NCBI GenBank assembly: GCA_020060385.1
Contig: JAGVAH010000117.1
Location: 1-64,000, forward strand
Direction of reading: 5' to 3'
Source of the DNA: Syntrophobacterales bacterium
GTDB lineage: Bacteria > Desulfobacterota > Desulfobaccia > Desulfobaccales > 0-14-0-80-60-11
Length of the DNA stretch: 64,000 nucleotides
Part shown: positions 19,886 to 28,430 of the stretch, piece by piece
How the letters are laid out: every line of letters starts with the position of its first letter
How positions within the stretch are numbered: position 1 is the first letter of the stretch
Position numbers and translations under genes: made by a program
The notes under the pieces: model-generated
Databases searched by the model: none
What the model was told of the DNA's origin: nothing
Seen by the model: the letters and a program-made list of their open reading frames with translations, nothing else

Positions 19886-20331
19886 TAAGAAGAAAGGTCA
19901 AGCCCTGGAATTCTCGCCCCCGCCCTTCCCTCCTGGAAACGGCAGGCAGAGGCGCTTATTCAGGGGCAAAAAGAGGCTTAGGGCAGCCGGCATGCAAAGT
20001 GAACGCACGAGTTGCGGCCATTGGCTGGCGTAGTTATATTTAATCAATAACCCTCTGCCGCATTTATCATGTCTTTGCCGACAATGCGGGGCCGTGGGAG
20101 TGGAAAAGGGGAAGCATCCATTTACTGACTGAGAAAGAGTTTGGCAGCCCTGACGGTTGATCGCGGCTTTGGTGGCAGGCCGCAGGTTCTTGACTTCCGG
20201 GACCTTGCCGCTGCCGGCCGGGAGATGATGACTGCTCCCGGCGTGACATCTTCAGCCCGGGATATTTGGCCTTGCCCAAGAAGATTTCACCTGCATCCCA
20301 CAATCTGCCTTAAAGATAAAGAAATTCATCC

Positions 20332-23300
20332 ATGGAAAGCCAACAGCCAAAGATCGGCGCGGTAATGGTAGTGGGCGGCGGCATCGCCGGGATGCAGGCC
20401 AGCCTGGACGCAGCCGCGGCCGGCTACAAAGTCTATCTGGTGGAACGGGACATCTCCATCGGCGGGGTCATGGCCCAACTGGACAAGACCTTCCCCACCA
20501 ACGATTGTTCCACCTGTCTCATCTCCCCCAAACTCATCGAGGTGGCCCGGCATCCGGATATCGAGATCCTGACCCAGGCCGAAATCGAGAAACTGGAAGG
20601 GGAAGCAGGCCGCTTCTCCGTCACTCTCAAACGGGAGCCCCGCTATATCGACGCTTCCCGGTGCAATGCCTGCGGCGCCTGCGCCGAGGCCTGCCCGGTC
20701 TCCCTGGCCTCCAGCTTCGATGAAGGGCTGGGGCAGCGGCCCGCGGCCTACCGCCATTTTCCCCAGGCCGTGCCCTCCACCTTTGCCATCAAGAAATTCG
20801 ACCGGGCCCCCTGCGTCCGGGCCTGTCCGGCCAACTTGAGCGCCCAGGGCTACGTGCAGCTCATCAAGGCCGGCAAGTATGAAGAATCCTTAAAAATCAT
20901 CATGGAGCGACTGCCTCTGCCCGGCACCATCGGCCGCATCTGCCCCCATCCCTGCGAGACCGACTGCCGCCGCCGGGAGGTGGACGAGCCGGTGGCTATC
21001 TGCAGTCTGAAACGCTTCGCCGCGGACCAGGCGGATTGGGGCAGTCTGCCGGTGCCGGAGATTCCTCAGAAAAACCAGAGCGTGGCCATCATCGGCGCCG
21101 GGCCCGCGGGTTTGAGCTGCGCCTACCACCTGGCCCTGCAAGGCTATCCGGTGGTCATCTTCGAGGCCGCGCCCGCGGCCGGGGGCTGGCTGCGCTACGG
21201 CATCCCGGCATACCGCCTGCCCCGGGAGATTCTGCAACGGGAAGTGGATTATCTTAAGCGCCTGGGGGTGGAGATCCGTTATCAGACGCCCATCGGCCCG
21301 GGCCGCACCATCAACGACCTCCTCACCCGGGACGGGTTCGCCGCGGTCTTCCTCGGCGTAGGCGCCCAGGACTCGGTGCGCCTGCCGGTCCCGGGCACAG
21401 ATGCCCGGGGCGTCCTCTGGGGGGTGGAATACCTCCGGGAGGTCAATTCCGGGGGCGCGGCCGACCTCCAAGGCCGGAGGGTGGTGGTGGTGGGCGGCGG
21501 CAATGTGGCCATGGACGTGGCCCGGGTGGCCCGGCGCCAGGGGGCCGCAGAGGTGACCATGGTCGCCCTGGAATCCCCCGAGGAATTGCCCGCCTCCCCC
21601 TGGGAAGTGGAGGAGGCCAAGGTGGAAGGGATCCGTATCCTCCACCGTTGGGGCGTCAAACAGATTCTGGCCCCGGCAGGAAAGGTCACCGGCATCGAAC
21701 TCCAGGCCGTGGAGAGGGTCTTTGACGCGACGGGCCGCTTTTCCCCCACATACTTTGAAAATCAAACCACCAGCCGGGAGGCCGACGTGGTCATCCTGGC
21801 GGTGGGCCAGAAGACCAATCTTAAGTTCATCGAGCCCGGGGACGGCATCCAGCTCAGCCCCCGGGGCCTCATTGAGGCGGACCCGGAGACCCTGGCCACC
21901 TCCCGGGAGGGCGTCTTTGCCGGGGGCGACGTGGTCACCGGACCCTGGATCGCCATCGGCGCGGTGGCCGCGGGGCGGGAGGCTGCCCTCTCCATCGACC
22001 GCTATCTCCAGGGGTTGGACCTCAAGGCGGACCGGGAGCCCCCCCTGCGACCCATCAAAGACGGGGAATGGTCGCCCATTCCGGACCAGCTACCCAAGGC
22101 GGGCCGGGCGAAGATGCCGGAGCTCCCCCGGGAGGAATGGGGGCAGAATTTTCAGGAACTCAACCTGGGCTTCACCGCGGATCAAGCCCGGGCCGAGGCG
22201 GAGCGCTGCCTCAATTGCGGGGGCTGCTCCGAATGCCTCCAGTGTGTGGAGGCCTGCCAGGCCGGGGCCATCGACCACCACCAGGCGCCGCGGACTGAAA
22301 CCCTGGAGGTGGGGGCCCTGATCCTGGCCCCGGGCTTCAGGACCTTTGACGCCCGCACCAAGGGGGAATACGGCTACGGCCGCTACCCCAACGTCATTAC
22401 CTCCCTGGAGTTTGAGCGGCTCCTTTCGGCCACCGGCCCCTGCGCCGGCCATGTGCAGCGCCCCAGCGACGGCCGGGACCCCAAAAAGATCGCCTGGATC
22501 CAGTGCGTCGGCTCCCGGGACGCGTCCGTGGGCCGGGAATATTGCTCTTACGTCTGCTGCATGTACGCGGCCAAGCAGGCCATCATCGCCAAGGAACACG
22601 ACCCCGGGGTGGAGCCCGCCATCTTTTTCATCGACTTTAGGGCCCAGGGCAAGGGTTTCGACCGTTATTACGAGCGGGCCCGGGACGTCCACGGGGTGCG
22701 CCTCGTCCGGGCCATGATTTCCCGGGTGACCCAAAATCCCAGTACCCAGAACCTGGAGTTGACTTTCGTCGACGCCGACAACCGGGTGCAGACGGAAGAG
22801 TTCGATATGGTGGTGCTCTCCGTGGGTCTGAATCCCCATCCCGCCACCAAAAAACTGGCGGAGGTCTGTGACATCGCCACCGACAAGTGGGGGTTTGTGG
22901 CCAGCCCCCCCTTGAAAATGGTGGAGACCAGCCGGGAAGGCATCCTCACCTGCGGCGTCTTCCAGGCACCCAAGGACATTCCGGAAACCGTGGGCCAGGC
23001 CTCCGCGACCGCGGGCGCGGCCGCCATGCTCCTGGCCGAGGCCCGGGGCACTTTGCTCTCCAAGGCCGAATATCCCCCGGAACGGGACATAACTCAGGAA
23101 GAGCCCCGCATCGGCGTCTTCGTCTGCCATTGCGGCATCAACATCGCCGGGGTGGTGGACGTGGCCCGGGTAAGCGACTATGCCCGGACGCTGCCGGGCG
23201 TGGTCTATGCCGACCACTTGACCTTCACCTGCGCCACCGACTCCCTGGAGAAGATGCGCCAGGTGATCGAGGAGCAGGGCCTCAACCGGGTGGTGGTGGC

Positions 23301-24798
23301 CTCCTGCAGCCCCCGGACCCACGAGCCCCTCTTCCAGGACAATCTGCGCAAGGCCGGCCTCAACAAGTACCTCTTTGAAATGGCCAACATCCGGGACCAG
23401 GACTCCTGGGTGCACCAGGGCAAACACGAGTTGTCCACAGCCAAGGCTCAGGAGTTGGTGAAGATGGCGGTGGCCCGGGCGGCCGTCCTGGAGCCCTTGT
23501 CCGAGTTGCCCTTCAAGGTAAACCAACGGGCTCTGGTGCTGGGTGGCGACCTGGCGGGCTTAGCGGCGGCCCTGACCCTTGCCAACGCTGGCTACGGGGT
23601 CTATCTCCCGGATATTCAGGAACGCTTCGGCGGCAGCCTGGCCCATAAGAAGTATTACACCCTGGAGGGCCATGCTATCCAGCCTTTTATGCAGGAATTA
23701 GTGACCCAGGCAGAGATGCATCCTAAAATCCGCTGGTGGCCTGAAGCCCGGATTACCAGTTTCTCCGGGCACGTGGGGAAATTCCGGTGCGACCTGGAGT
23801 CTCCCCGGGGCAAATGGTCGGTGCAATTCGGGGCCGTGGTCATCGCCACCGGCGCCAGGGAATACCGGCCCTGGGAATATCTCTATGGAGAACACCCCAG
23901 GGTTCTCACCCAGTTGGAGTTGGAAAACCGACTGGTGGACCAACCCGAGAGCCTGGGCGAGGCTCCTACCGTGGTAATGATCCAATGCGTGGGCTCCAGG
24001 GAGCCGGAGCATCCCTACTGCAGCCGGGTCTGTTGCGGCGAAGCCATCAAGAACGCCATCAAAATCAAGGAACTCCGCCCCCAGGCCCAGGTATTCATAC
24101 TTTACCGGGACATCCGCACTTACGGCCTGAAAGAGATTTATTATAAAAAGGCCCGGGACCTGGGGGTGCGCTTTATCCGTTTTGAGCCGGAGGCCCAGCC
24201 GGAAGTGGCGGCCCCGGGCGAGGGCCTGGAAATTACCGTCTTGGACCAGAACCTCAAGAGCCCCATCAAGATAGCCGCCGACTACCTGGCCCTGTCCGCG
24301 GCCATCCGGCCCCATCCGGCCTCCCAGGAGATTGCCAGATTGTTCAAGCTCCCCCCGGACGCGGACGGCTTTTTCATGGAGGCCCACTTAAAATTAAGAC
24401 CCCTGGATTTCGCCTCTGCCGGGCTTTTCCTCTGCGGCTTGGCCCACGGCCCCAAGTTTCTGGATGAAAGCATCGCCCAGGCCCAGGGGGCCGCGGCCCG
24501 GGCCATGGGCATCCTGGCCCAGAAGGAGATGTTCGTGGGGGGCGCGGTGGCCCGGGTCGATCCCCGCAAGTGCGCCATCTGCCTCACCTGCATGCGCACC
24601 TGCCCCTATGGGGTGCCCCACGTGGACCAGGGGGAAGGGGTCGTCAATATCGACCCCGCAGCCTGCCAGGGCTGCGGCAACTGCGCCAGCGCCTGTCCCC
24701 GGAAGGCCATCGAAGTGATGCACCACCGGGATAAGCAGTTTGTGGCCAAGATCAGCGCCCTGGAAGTGGAGGAGGTCGAGGATCAGGCGGCCAGTTAA
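20332..24798 (+). CDS. HdrA-like multi-domain oxidoreductase with inserted GltD/NfnB-like NAD(P)H-binding domain and C-terminal 2x[4Fe-4S] ferredoxin
   Basis: HdrA N-terminus (VVGGGIAGMQASLDAAAAGYKVYLVERD…NDCSTCLISPKL), GltD-type region (CVRACPANLSAQGYVQLIKAGKYEESLKII…GAGPAGLSCAYHLALQGYPVVIFE), further HdrA segments, C-terminal CX2CX2CX3C pairs. Confidence 0.92.
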   Translation: MESQQPKIGAVMVVGGGIAGMQASLDAAAAGYKVYLVERDISIGGVMAQLDKTFPTNDCSTCLISPKLIEVARHPDIEILTQAEIEKLEGEAGRFSVTLKREPRYIDASRCNACGACAEACPVSLASSFDEGLGQRPAAYRHFPQAVPSTFAIKKFDRAPCVRACPANLSAQGYVQLIKAGKYEESLKIIMERLPLPGTIGRICPHPCETDCRRREVDEPVAICSLKRFAADQADWGSLPVPEIPQKNQSVAIIGAGPAGLSCAYHLALQGYPVVIFEAAPAAGGWLRYGIPAYRLPREILQREVDYLKRLGVEIRYQTPIGPGRTINDLLTRDGFAAVFLGVGAQDSVRLPVPGTDARGVLWGVEYLREVNSGGAADLQGRRVVVVGGGNVAMDVARVARRQGAAEVTMVALESPEELPASPWEVEEAKVEGIRILHRWGVKQILAPAGKVTGIELQAVERVFDATGRFSPTYFENQTTSREADVVILAVGQKTNLKFIEPGDGIQLSPRGLIEADPETLATSREGVFAGGDVVTGPWIAIGAVAAGREAALSIDRYLQGLDLKADREPPLRPIKDGEWSPIPDQLPKAGRAKMPELPREEWGQNFQELNLGFTADQARAEAERCLNCGGCSECLQCVEACQAGAIDHHQAPRTETLEVGALILAPGFRTFDARTKGEYGYGRYPNVITSLEFERLLSATGPCAGHVQRPSDGRDPKKIAWIQCVGSRDASVGREYCSYVCCMYAAKQAIIAKEHDPGVEPAIFFIDFRAQGKGFDRYYERARDVHGVRLVRAMISRVTQNPSTQNLELTFVDADNRVQTEEFDMVVLSVGLNPHPATKKLAEVCDIATDKWGFVASPPLKMVETSREGILTCGVFQAPKDIPETVGQASATAGAAAMLLAEARGTLLSKAEYPPERDITQEEPRIGVFVCHCGINIAGVVDVARVSDYARTLPGVVYADHLTFTCATDSLEKMRQVIEEQGLNRVVVASCSPRTHEPLFQDNLRKAGLNKYLFEMANIRDQDSWVHQGKHELSTAKAQELVKMAVARAAVLEPLSELPFKVNQRALVLGGDLAGLAAALTLANAGYGVYLPDIQERFGGSLAHKKYYTLEGHAIQPFMQELVTQAEMHPKIRWWPEARITSFSGHVGKFRCDLESPRGKWSVQFGAVVIATGAREYRPWEYLYGEHPRVLTQLELENRLVDQPESLGEAPTVVMIQCVGSREPEHPYCSRVCCGEAIKNAIKIKELRPQAQVFILYRDIRTYGLKEIYYKKARDLGVRFIRFEPEAQPEVAAPGEGLEITVLDQNLKSPIKIAADYLALSAAIRPHPASQEIARLFKLPPDADGFFMEAHLKLRPLDFASAGLFLCGLAHGPKFLDESIAQAQGAAARAMGILAQKEMFVGGAVARVDPRKCAICLTCMRTCPYGVPHVDQGEGVVNIDPAACQGCGNCASACPRKAIEVMHHRDKQFVAKISALEVEEVEDQAAS

Positions 24799-24860
24799 TT
24801 ATCTGTCAGCTATCAGCGGTCATTGATCAGTGAACGGCTTATAACTTGTTCTTGTAACTA

Positions 24861-24998
24861 GATACCTTTGCGGAAGTCTTTTAGTTTGTCATTCTGAACG
24901 GAGCGTAGCGGAGTGAAGAATCTAGGCATGCCCAGCGCTAGATTCTTCGGTCGCTCCGCTCCCTCAGAATGACAAGAAAAGGGATTTTCGCAAACTTC
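24861..24998. repeat. MITE-like element family 2, copy A (about 138 bp)
   Basis: gtcattctgaacggagcgtagcggagtgaagaatct … agattcttcggtcgctccgctccctcagaatgac with related outer arms. Confidence 0.7.
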
Positions 24999-25033
24999 AA
25001 CTTGGAACCTGGAACTCATAGGAAAAATTTACC

Positions 25034-25492
25034 ATGGAGTTTCAACCTAAAATCCTGGCCCTGGTGTGCACCTATTGCACTTACACCGCCGCGGATATGG
25101 CCGGTTCGGCCCGGATGCAGTATCCCGCCACCGTGCGCATCGTCAAATATCTGTGCACCGGCCGGATTGACCTCATCCACATCCTCAAAGCCTTTGAAGC
25201 CGGGGCCGACGCGGTCATGGTCAGCGGCTGCGAAGCGGGCAGCTGCCATTTCCTGGAAGGTAACCTCCGGGCCCGGGAGCGGGTGGAATACGCCCAGAAA
25301 TTACTGGCAGAGGTGGGCCTGGGGGGCCGTCTGGAGATGTTTGAGGTGGCAGCCTCCGACGCCCCCAAATGGGTGGCTGCAGTCAAGGAAATGACCCAGC
25401 GGGTGGAGGCCCTGGGACCCAGCCCCCTGCGCCGGGGCAGGCATCTCCATCCCGAAGTGGTGGAACAATTGGAGAATATGGTGCAATCATGA
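25034..25492 (+). CDS. mvhD: MvhD-type iron-sulfur subunit (HdrA-associated)
   Basis: ALVCTYCTYTAADMAG…VSGCEAGSCHFLEGN typical of MvhD/FlpD. Confidence 0.88.
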   Translation: MEFQPKILALVCTYCTYTAADMAGSARMQYPATVRIVKYLCTGRIDLIHILKAFEAGADAVMVSGCEAGSCHFLEGNLRARERVEYAQKLLAEVGLGGRLEMFEVAASDAPKWVAAVKEMTQRVEALGPSPLRRGRHLHPEVVEQLENMVQS

Positions 25493-26169
25493 TCATTGCC
25501 GAACGGAAGCCCTTTGCCGAAATCAAGGCCATGGTGGCTCCTTACAAGAAGATCCTCATCATCGGCTGCGGCACTTGCGTGGCCGTGTGCCTGGCCGGGG
25601 GTGAAAAAGAGGTGGGGCTCCTGGCCTCCCAGTTGAAACTGGCCCTGGGGCTGGAAGACAAGCGCCTGGAAATCGGGGAAATCACGGTGGAGCGCCAGTG
25701 CGACCTGGAATTCCTGCGGCCCTTGTGTGATTTCACCGCGGACTACGAGGCCATCATCTCCATGGCCTGCGGCGCCGGGGTGCAGTATCTCAAGCAACTA
25801 TGCTACCTGCAGCCCATTTTCCCCGGCGTCAACACCAGCTTCATCGGCGTCAACAACGAACCGGGCTACTACACCGAGCGCTGCCGGGCCTGCAATCACT
25901 GCTATCTGGGGCTCACCGGCGGCATCTGCCCGGTGACCATGTGCCCCAAGGGCCTGCTCAACGGCCCCTGCGGCGGCACCATCCAGGGCCGCTGCGAGGC
26001 TGACCCGGAGAAGGAGTGCGCCTGGAGCAAAATCTACCACCGCCTGGAACTGGAGGGGAGTCTGGACAAAATGCGGCGGATCATGCCTTTGCACCCCCAC
26101 GACCGGAGCACCACCCCGGGAACGGTAATCCACCCTGCCTTTAAGAGGAGATACGGCGCCCATGAGTAA
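25489..26169 (+). CDS. metV: Methylenetetrahydrofolate reductase C-terminal-domain protein (MetV)
   Basis: GCGTCVAVCLAGGEKE and CRACNHCYLGLTGGICPVTMCPKGLLNGPCGG; starts in ATGA overlap with mvhD. Confidence 0.88.
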   Translation: MIIAERKPFAEIKAMVAPYKKILIIGCGTCVAVCLAGGEKEVGLLASQLKLALGLEDKRLEIGEITVERQCDLEFLRPLCDFTADYEAIISMACGAGVQYLKQLCYLQPIFPGVNTSFIGVNNEPGYYTERCRACNHCYLGLTGGICPVTMCPKGLLNGPCGGTIQGRCEADPEKECAWSKIYHRLELEGSLDKMRRIMPLHPHDRSTTPGTVIHPAFKRRYGAHE

Positions 26170-27058
26170 GCTCCAGAAGACGTTGGCAGGCGGCGCCTTC
26201 ACGGTGGTGGTGGAACTTAAGCCCCCCAAGGGCACCCAAGTGGCGGAGATGCTGGCGCCAGTGGGCGCGCTGCAAGACCGGGTGGCCGCGTTCGCGCTGC
26301 CGGACAACGAACACGCCCGCATGCGCCTGGCCCCCTGGGCCGCGGCCCGTCTGGTCAAAGACGCGGGCGCCGAACCCCTGGTCAACCTCACCTGCCGGGA
26401 CCGCAACCGCCTGGCCCTGGAAAGCGATCTATTGGGGGCCGCGGCCCTGGGTCTGGAAAACCTCCTGCTGGTGAGCGGCGACTATGTCACCCTGGGGGAC
26501 CACCCCCAGGCCAAACCGGTGTATGACGCCGACTCGGTGCAGCTCCTGCAAATCGTCCAGGGGTTAATGGCGGGGCAGGACAGCGCCGGTAACCCCTTAA
26601 AGGGCAACCCCGTGTTTTTCCCGGGCGCGGTGGTCATCCCGGAGGCCGACCCCCTGGCGCCCCAGCTCCTCAAATTCGACAAGAAGGTGGCGGCCGGGGC
26701 CCAGTTTTTTGTCACCCCTCCCGTCTTTGACCTGGAGAGATTCCGCCAGTTTAAGGAGCATATGCCCTCCCACCCGGTCAAACTTTTGGCCGGCATCAAG
26801 GTCCTGGGCGCGGATGAGGTGGCCCAGGCGGCTGCGGGCCAGTGGCGCAAGGTCTATTCCCTGCCCCCGGACCTGCTGGCCGAGTTATCGGGGAAGGAAG
26901 CCGAGGAAGTCCTGGCCCTGGGCGCGGCCCAAGCCGGCCGTTTATTGAAACAGATCAAGGATGAAAAGCTGGCGGACGGCGTCTATCTCAAGGCCAAAGG
27001 CCGGACGGACTTGATGATGCGAGTCCTGGAAGCAGCAGGTTTGCAACACAAGGGGTGA
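26162..27058 (+). CDS. metF: Methylenetetrahydrofolate reductase
   Basis: MTHFR-like TIM barrel (FTVVVELKPPKG…LLLVSGDYVTLGDHPQAKPVYDADSVQLL); overlaps metV. Confidence 0.9.
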   Translation: MSKLQKTLAGGAFTVVVELKPPKGTQVAEMLAPVGALQDRVAAFALPDNEHARMRLAPWAAARLVKDAGAEPLVNLTCRDRNRLALESDLLGAAALGLENLLLVSGDYVTLGDHPQAKPVYDADSVQLLQIVQGLMAGQDSAGNPLKGNPVFFPGAVVIPEADPLAPQLLKFDKKVAAGAQFFVTPPVFDLERFRQFKEHMPSHPVKLLAGIKVLGADEVAQAAAGQWRKVYSLPPDLLAELSGKEAEEVLALGAAQAGRLLKQIKDEKLADGVYLKAKGRTDLMMRVLEAAGLQHKG

Positions 27059-27170
27059 AAAGGGGAAAAGGTTAAGAGGGGAAAAGGGGAAACGCATCCA
27101 GAGTCTTTTTTTTTTCTTTCCCTTTCCCCCCCCTGATCGAATTAGCCAAGAGGTCGATTTAAGAACAAGG

Positions 27171-28430
27171 ATGAATAACCAAACCAGATACCCCGTAGTC
27201 GTCCTCGGCGGCGGCATCGCCGGGATTGCGGCTGCTTTGGAGCTGACCCGCCTGGGTCATGAGGTGGCCCTGGTGGAAAAGACCCCCTTTTTCGGGGGCC
27301 GGGCGGCCCACCTGTGCTGCAAGGCCACCGATGTCTGCCAGAAATGCGGCGCCTGCCTGGTGCAGGAGCGCCTCAAGGCCCTGTTCCAGGAGCCCCGCAT
27401 CAGCCTTTACCCCCAGACCGAATTGCTGGAGAGTTCCCGGCAGAACGGCCTTTTCCACCTGCGCCTGCAGCAGCAGCCCCTGGTGATCAACCCGGAGCGC
27501 TGCGTGGACTGCGGCCTCTGCCAGGAGGAATGTCCCGCGGCCACCCAGGGGGCCATCATAACCACCAGCGTCACCCAGAATCACCCCCGGTACGCGGTGG
27601 ACCCCGCAGCCTGCCTCTATTTTCAGGACGGCTCCTGCCGGGTCTGCCAGCAGATCTGTCCCCCCACGGCCCGGGCCATCGATCTGGAGCAGCCGGAGAA
27701 AACCATGGATCTGGCGGCAGAGGCGGTTATCGTGGCTACGGGCTACCGCCCCGGGGACCCGGCCTGCCGGTCCCATTACGGCTACGGCCGGCACCCCCAG
27801 ATTCTCAGCGGGGTGGAACTGGAAGAGCGCCTCAAAAACGGCACCGGGCTGGTGGGGCCTGACAGGGAGCCGCCCCGGCGGGTGGCCTTCATCCAGTGCG
27901 TGGGCAGCCGGGACCTGCAACATCCTTATTGCTCCCAGGTCTGCTGCGGCTATACCCTGCGGCTGGCCCGTCTTCTGAAGCACCGGCAGCCGGAGGCGGA
28001 GATCACCACCTTCTATATGGACCTGCAAAACACCGGCCGGGACGCCCCCCGGCTGCAAGCCGAGGCCCACCGGGAAATCAAGGTGGTCCGGGCCTTGCCG
28101 GGGGACCTGCGGGCCGCGGCCGACGGCAGTTTGCGCCTCCGTTATCTCCACGAGGAAAACGCGGCCGCGGTGGAGGCCGCCTTCGACCTGGTGGTCTTAT
28201 CCGTGGGCATCGGCCCGGGCGCGGATAACGCCGCCTTGGCGGCCCTGCTCCAGGTGGAGCTGACTCCCGACGGCTTTTTTCAGACCTCCGGCCGGCAACA
28301 GTACACCGAAACCTCTCAACCGGGCCTCTTCCTGGCCGGCACCGCCTCAGGCCCCCGGGACATCGCCGGGTGCATCACCCAGGCCCTGGCCGCGGCCCGC
28401 CAGGCGAGCCAATACGTGCAAAAATCATGA
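27171..28430 (+). CDS. hdrA: HdrA-like FAD-dependent oxidoreductase
   Basis: VVVLGGGIAGIAAALELTRLGHEVALVEKTPFFGGRAAHLCCKATDVCQKCGACLV, 4Fe-4S motifs. Confidence 0.9.
   Translation: MNNQTRYPVVVLGGGIAGIAAALELTRLGHEVALVEKTPFFGGRAAHLCCKATDVCQKCGACLVQERLKALFQEPRISLYPQTELLESSRQNGLFHLRLQQQPLVINPERCVDCGLCQEECPAATQGAIITTSVTQNHPRYAVDPAACLYFQDGSCRVCQQICPPTARAIDLEQPEKTMDLAAEAVIVATGYRPGDPACRSHYGYGRHPQILSGVELEERLKNGTGLVGPDREPPRRVAFIQCVGSRDLQHPYCSQVCCGYTLRLARLLKHRQPEAEITTFYMDLQNTGRDAPRLQAEAHREIKVVRALPGDLRAAADGSLRLRYLHEENAAAVEAAFDLVVLSVGIGPGADNAALAALLQVELTPDGFFQTSGRQQYTETSQPGLFLAGTASGPRDIAGCITQALAAARQASQYVQKS

Noticed and set aside
22090-23526. 478-aa minus-strand ORF opposite HdrA
   Set aside because: Shadow of a well-supported plus-strand gene.
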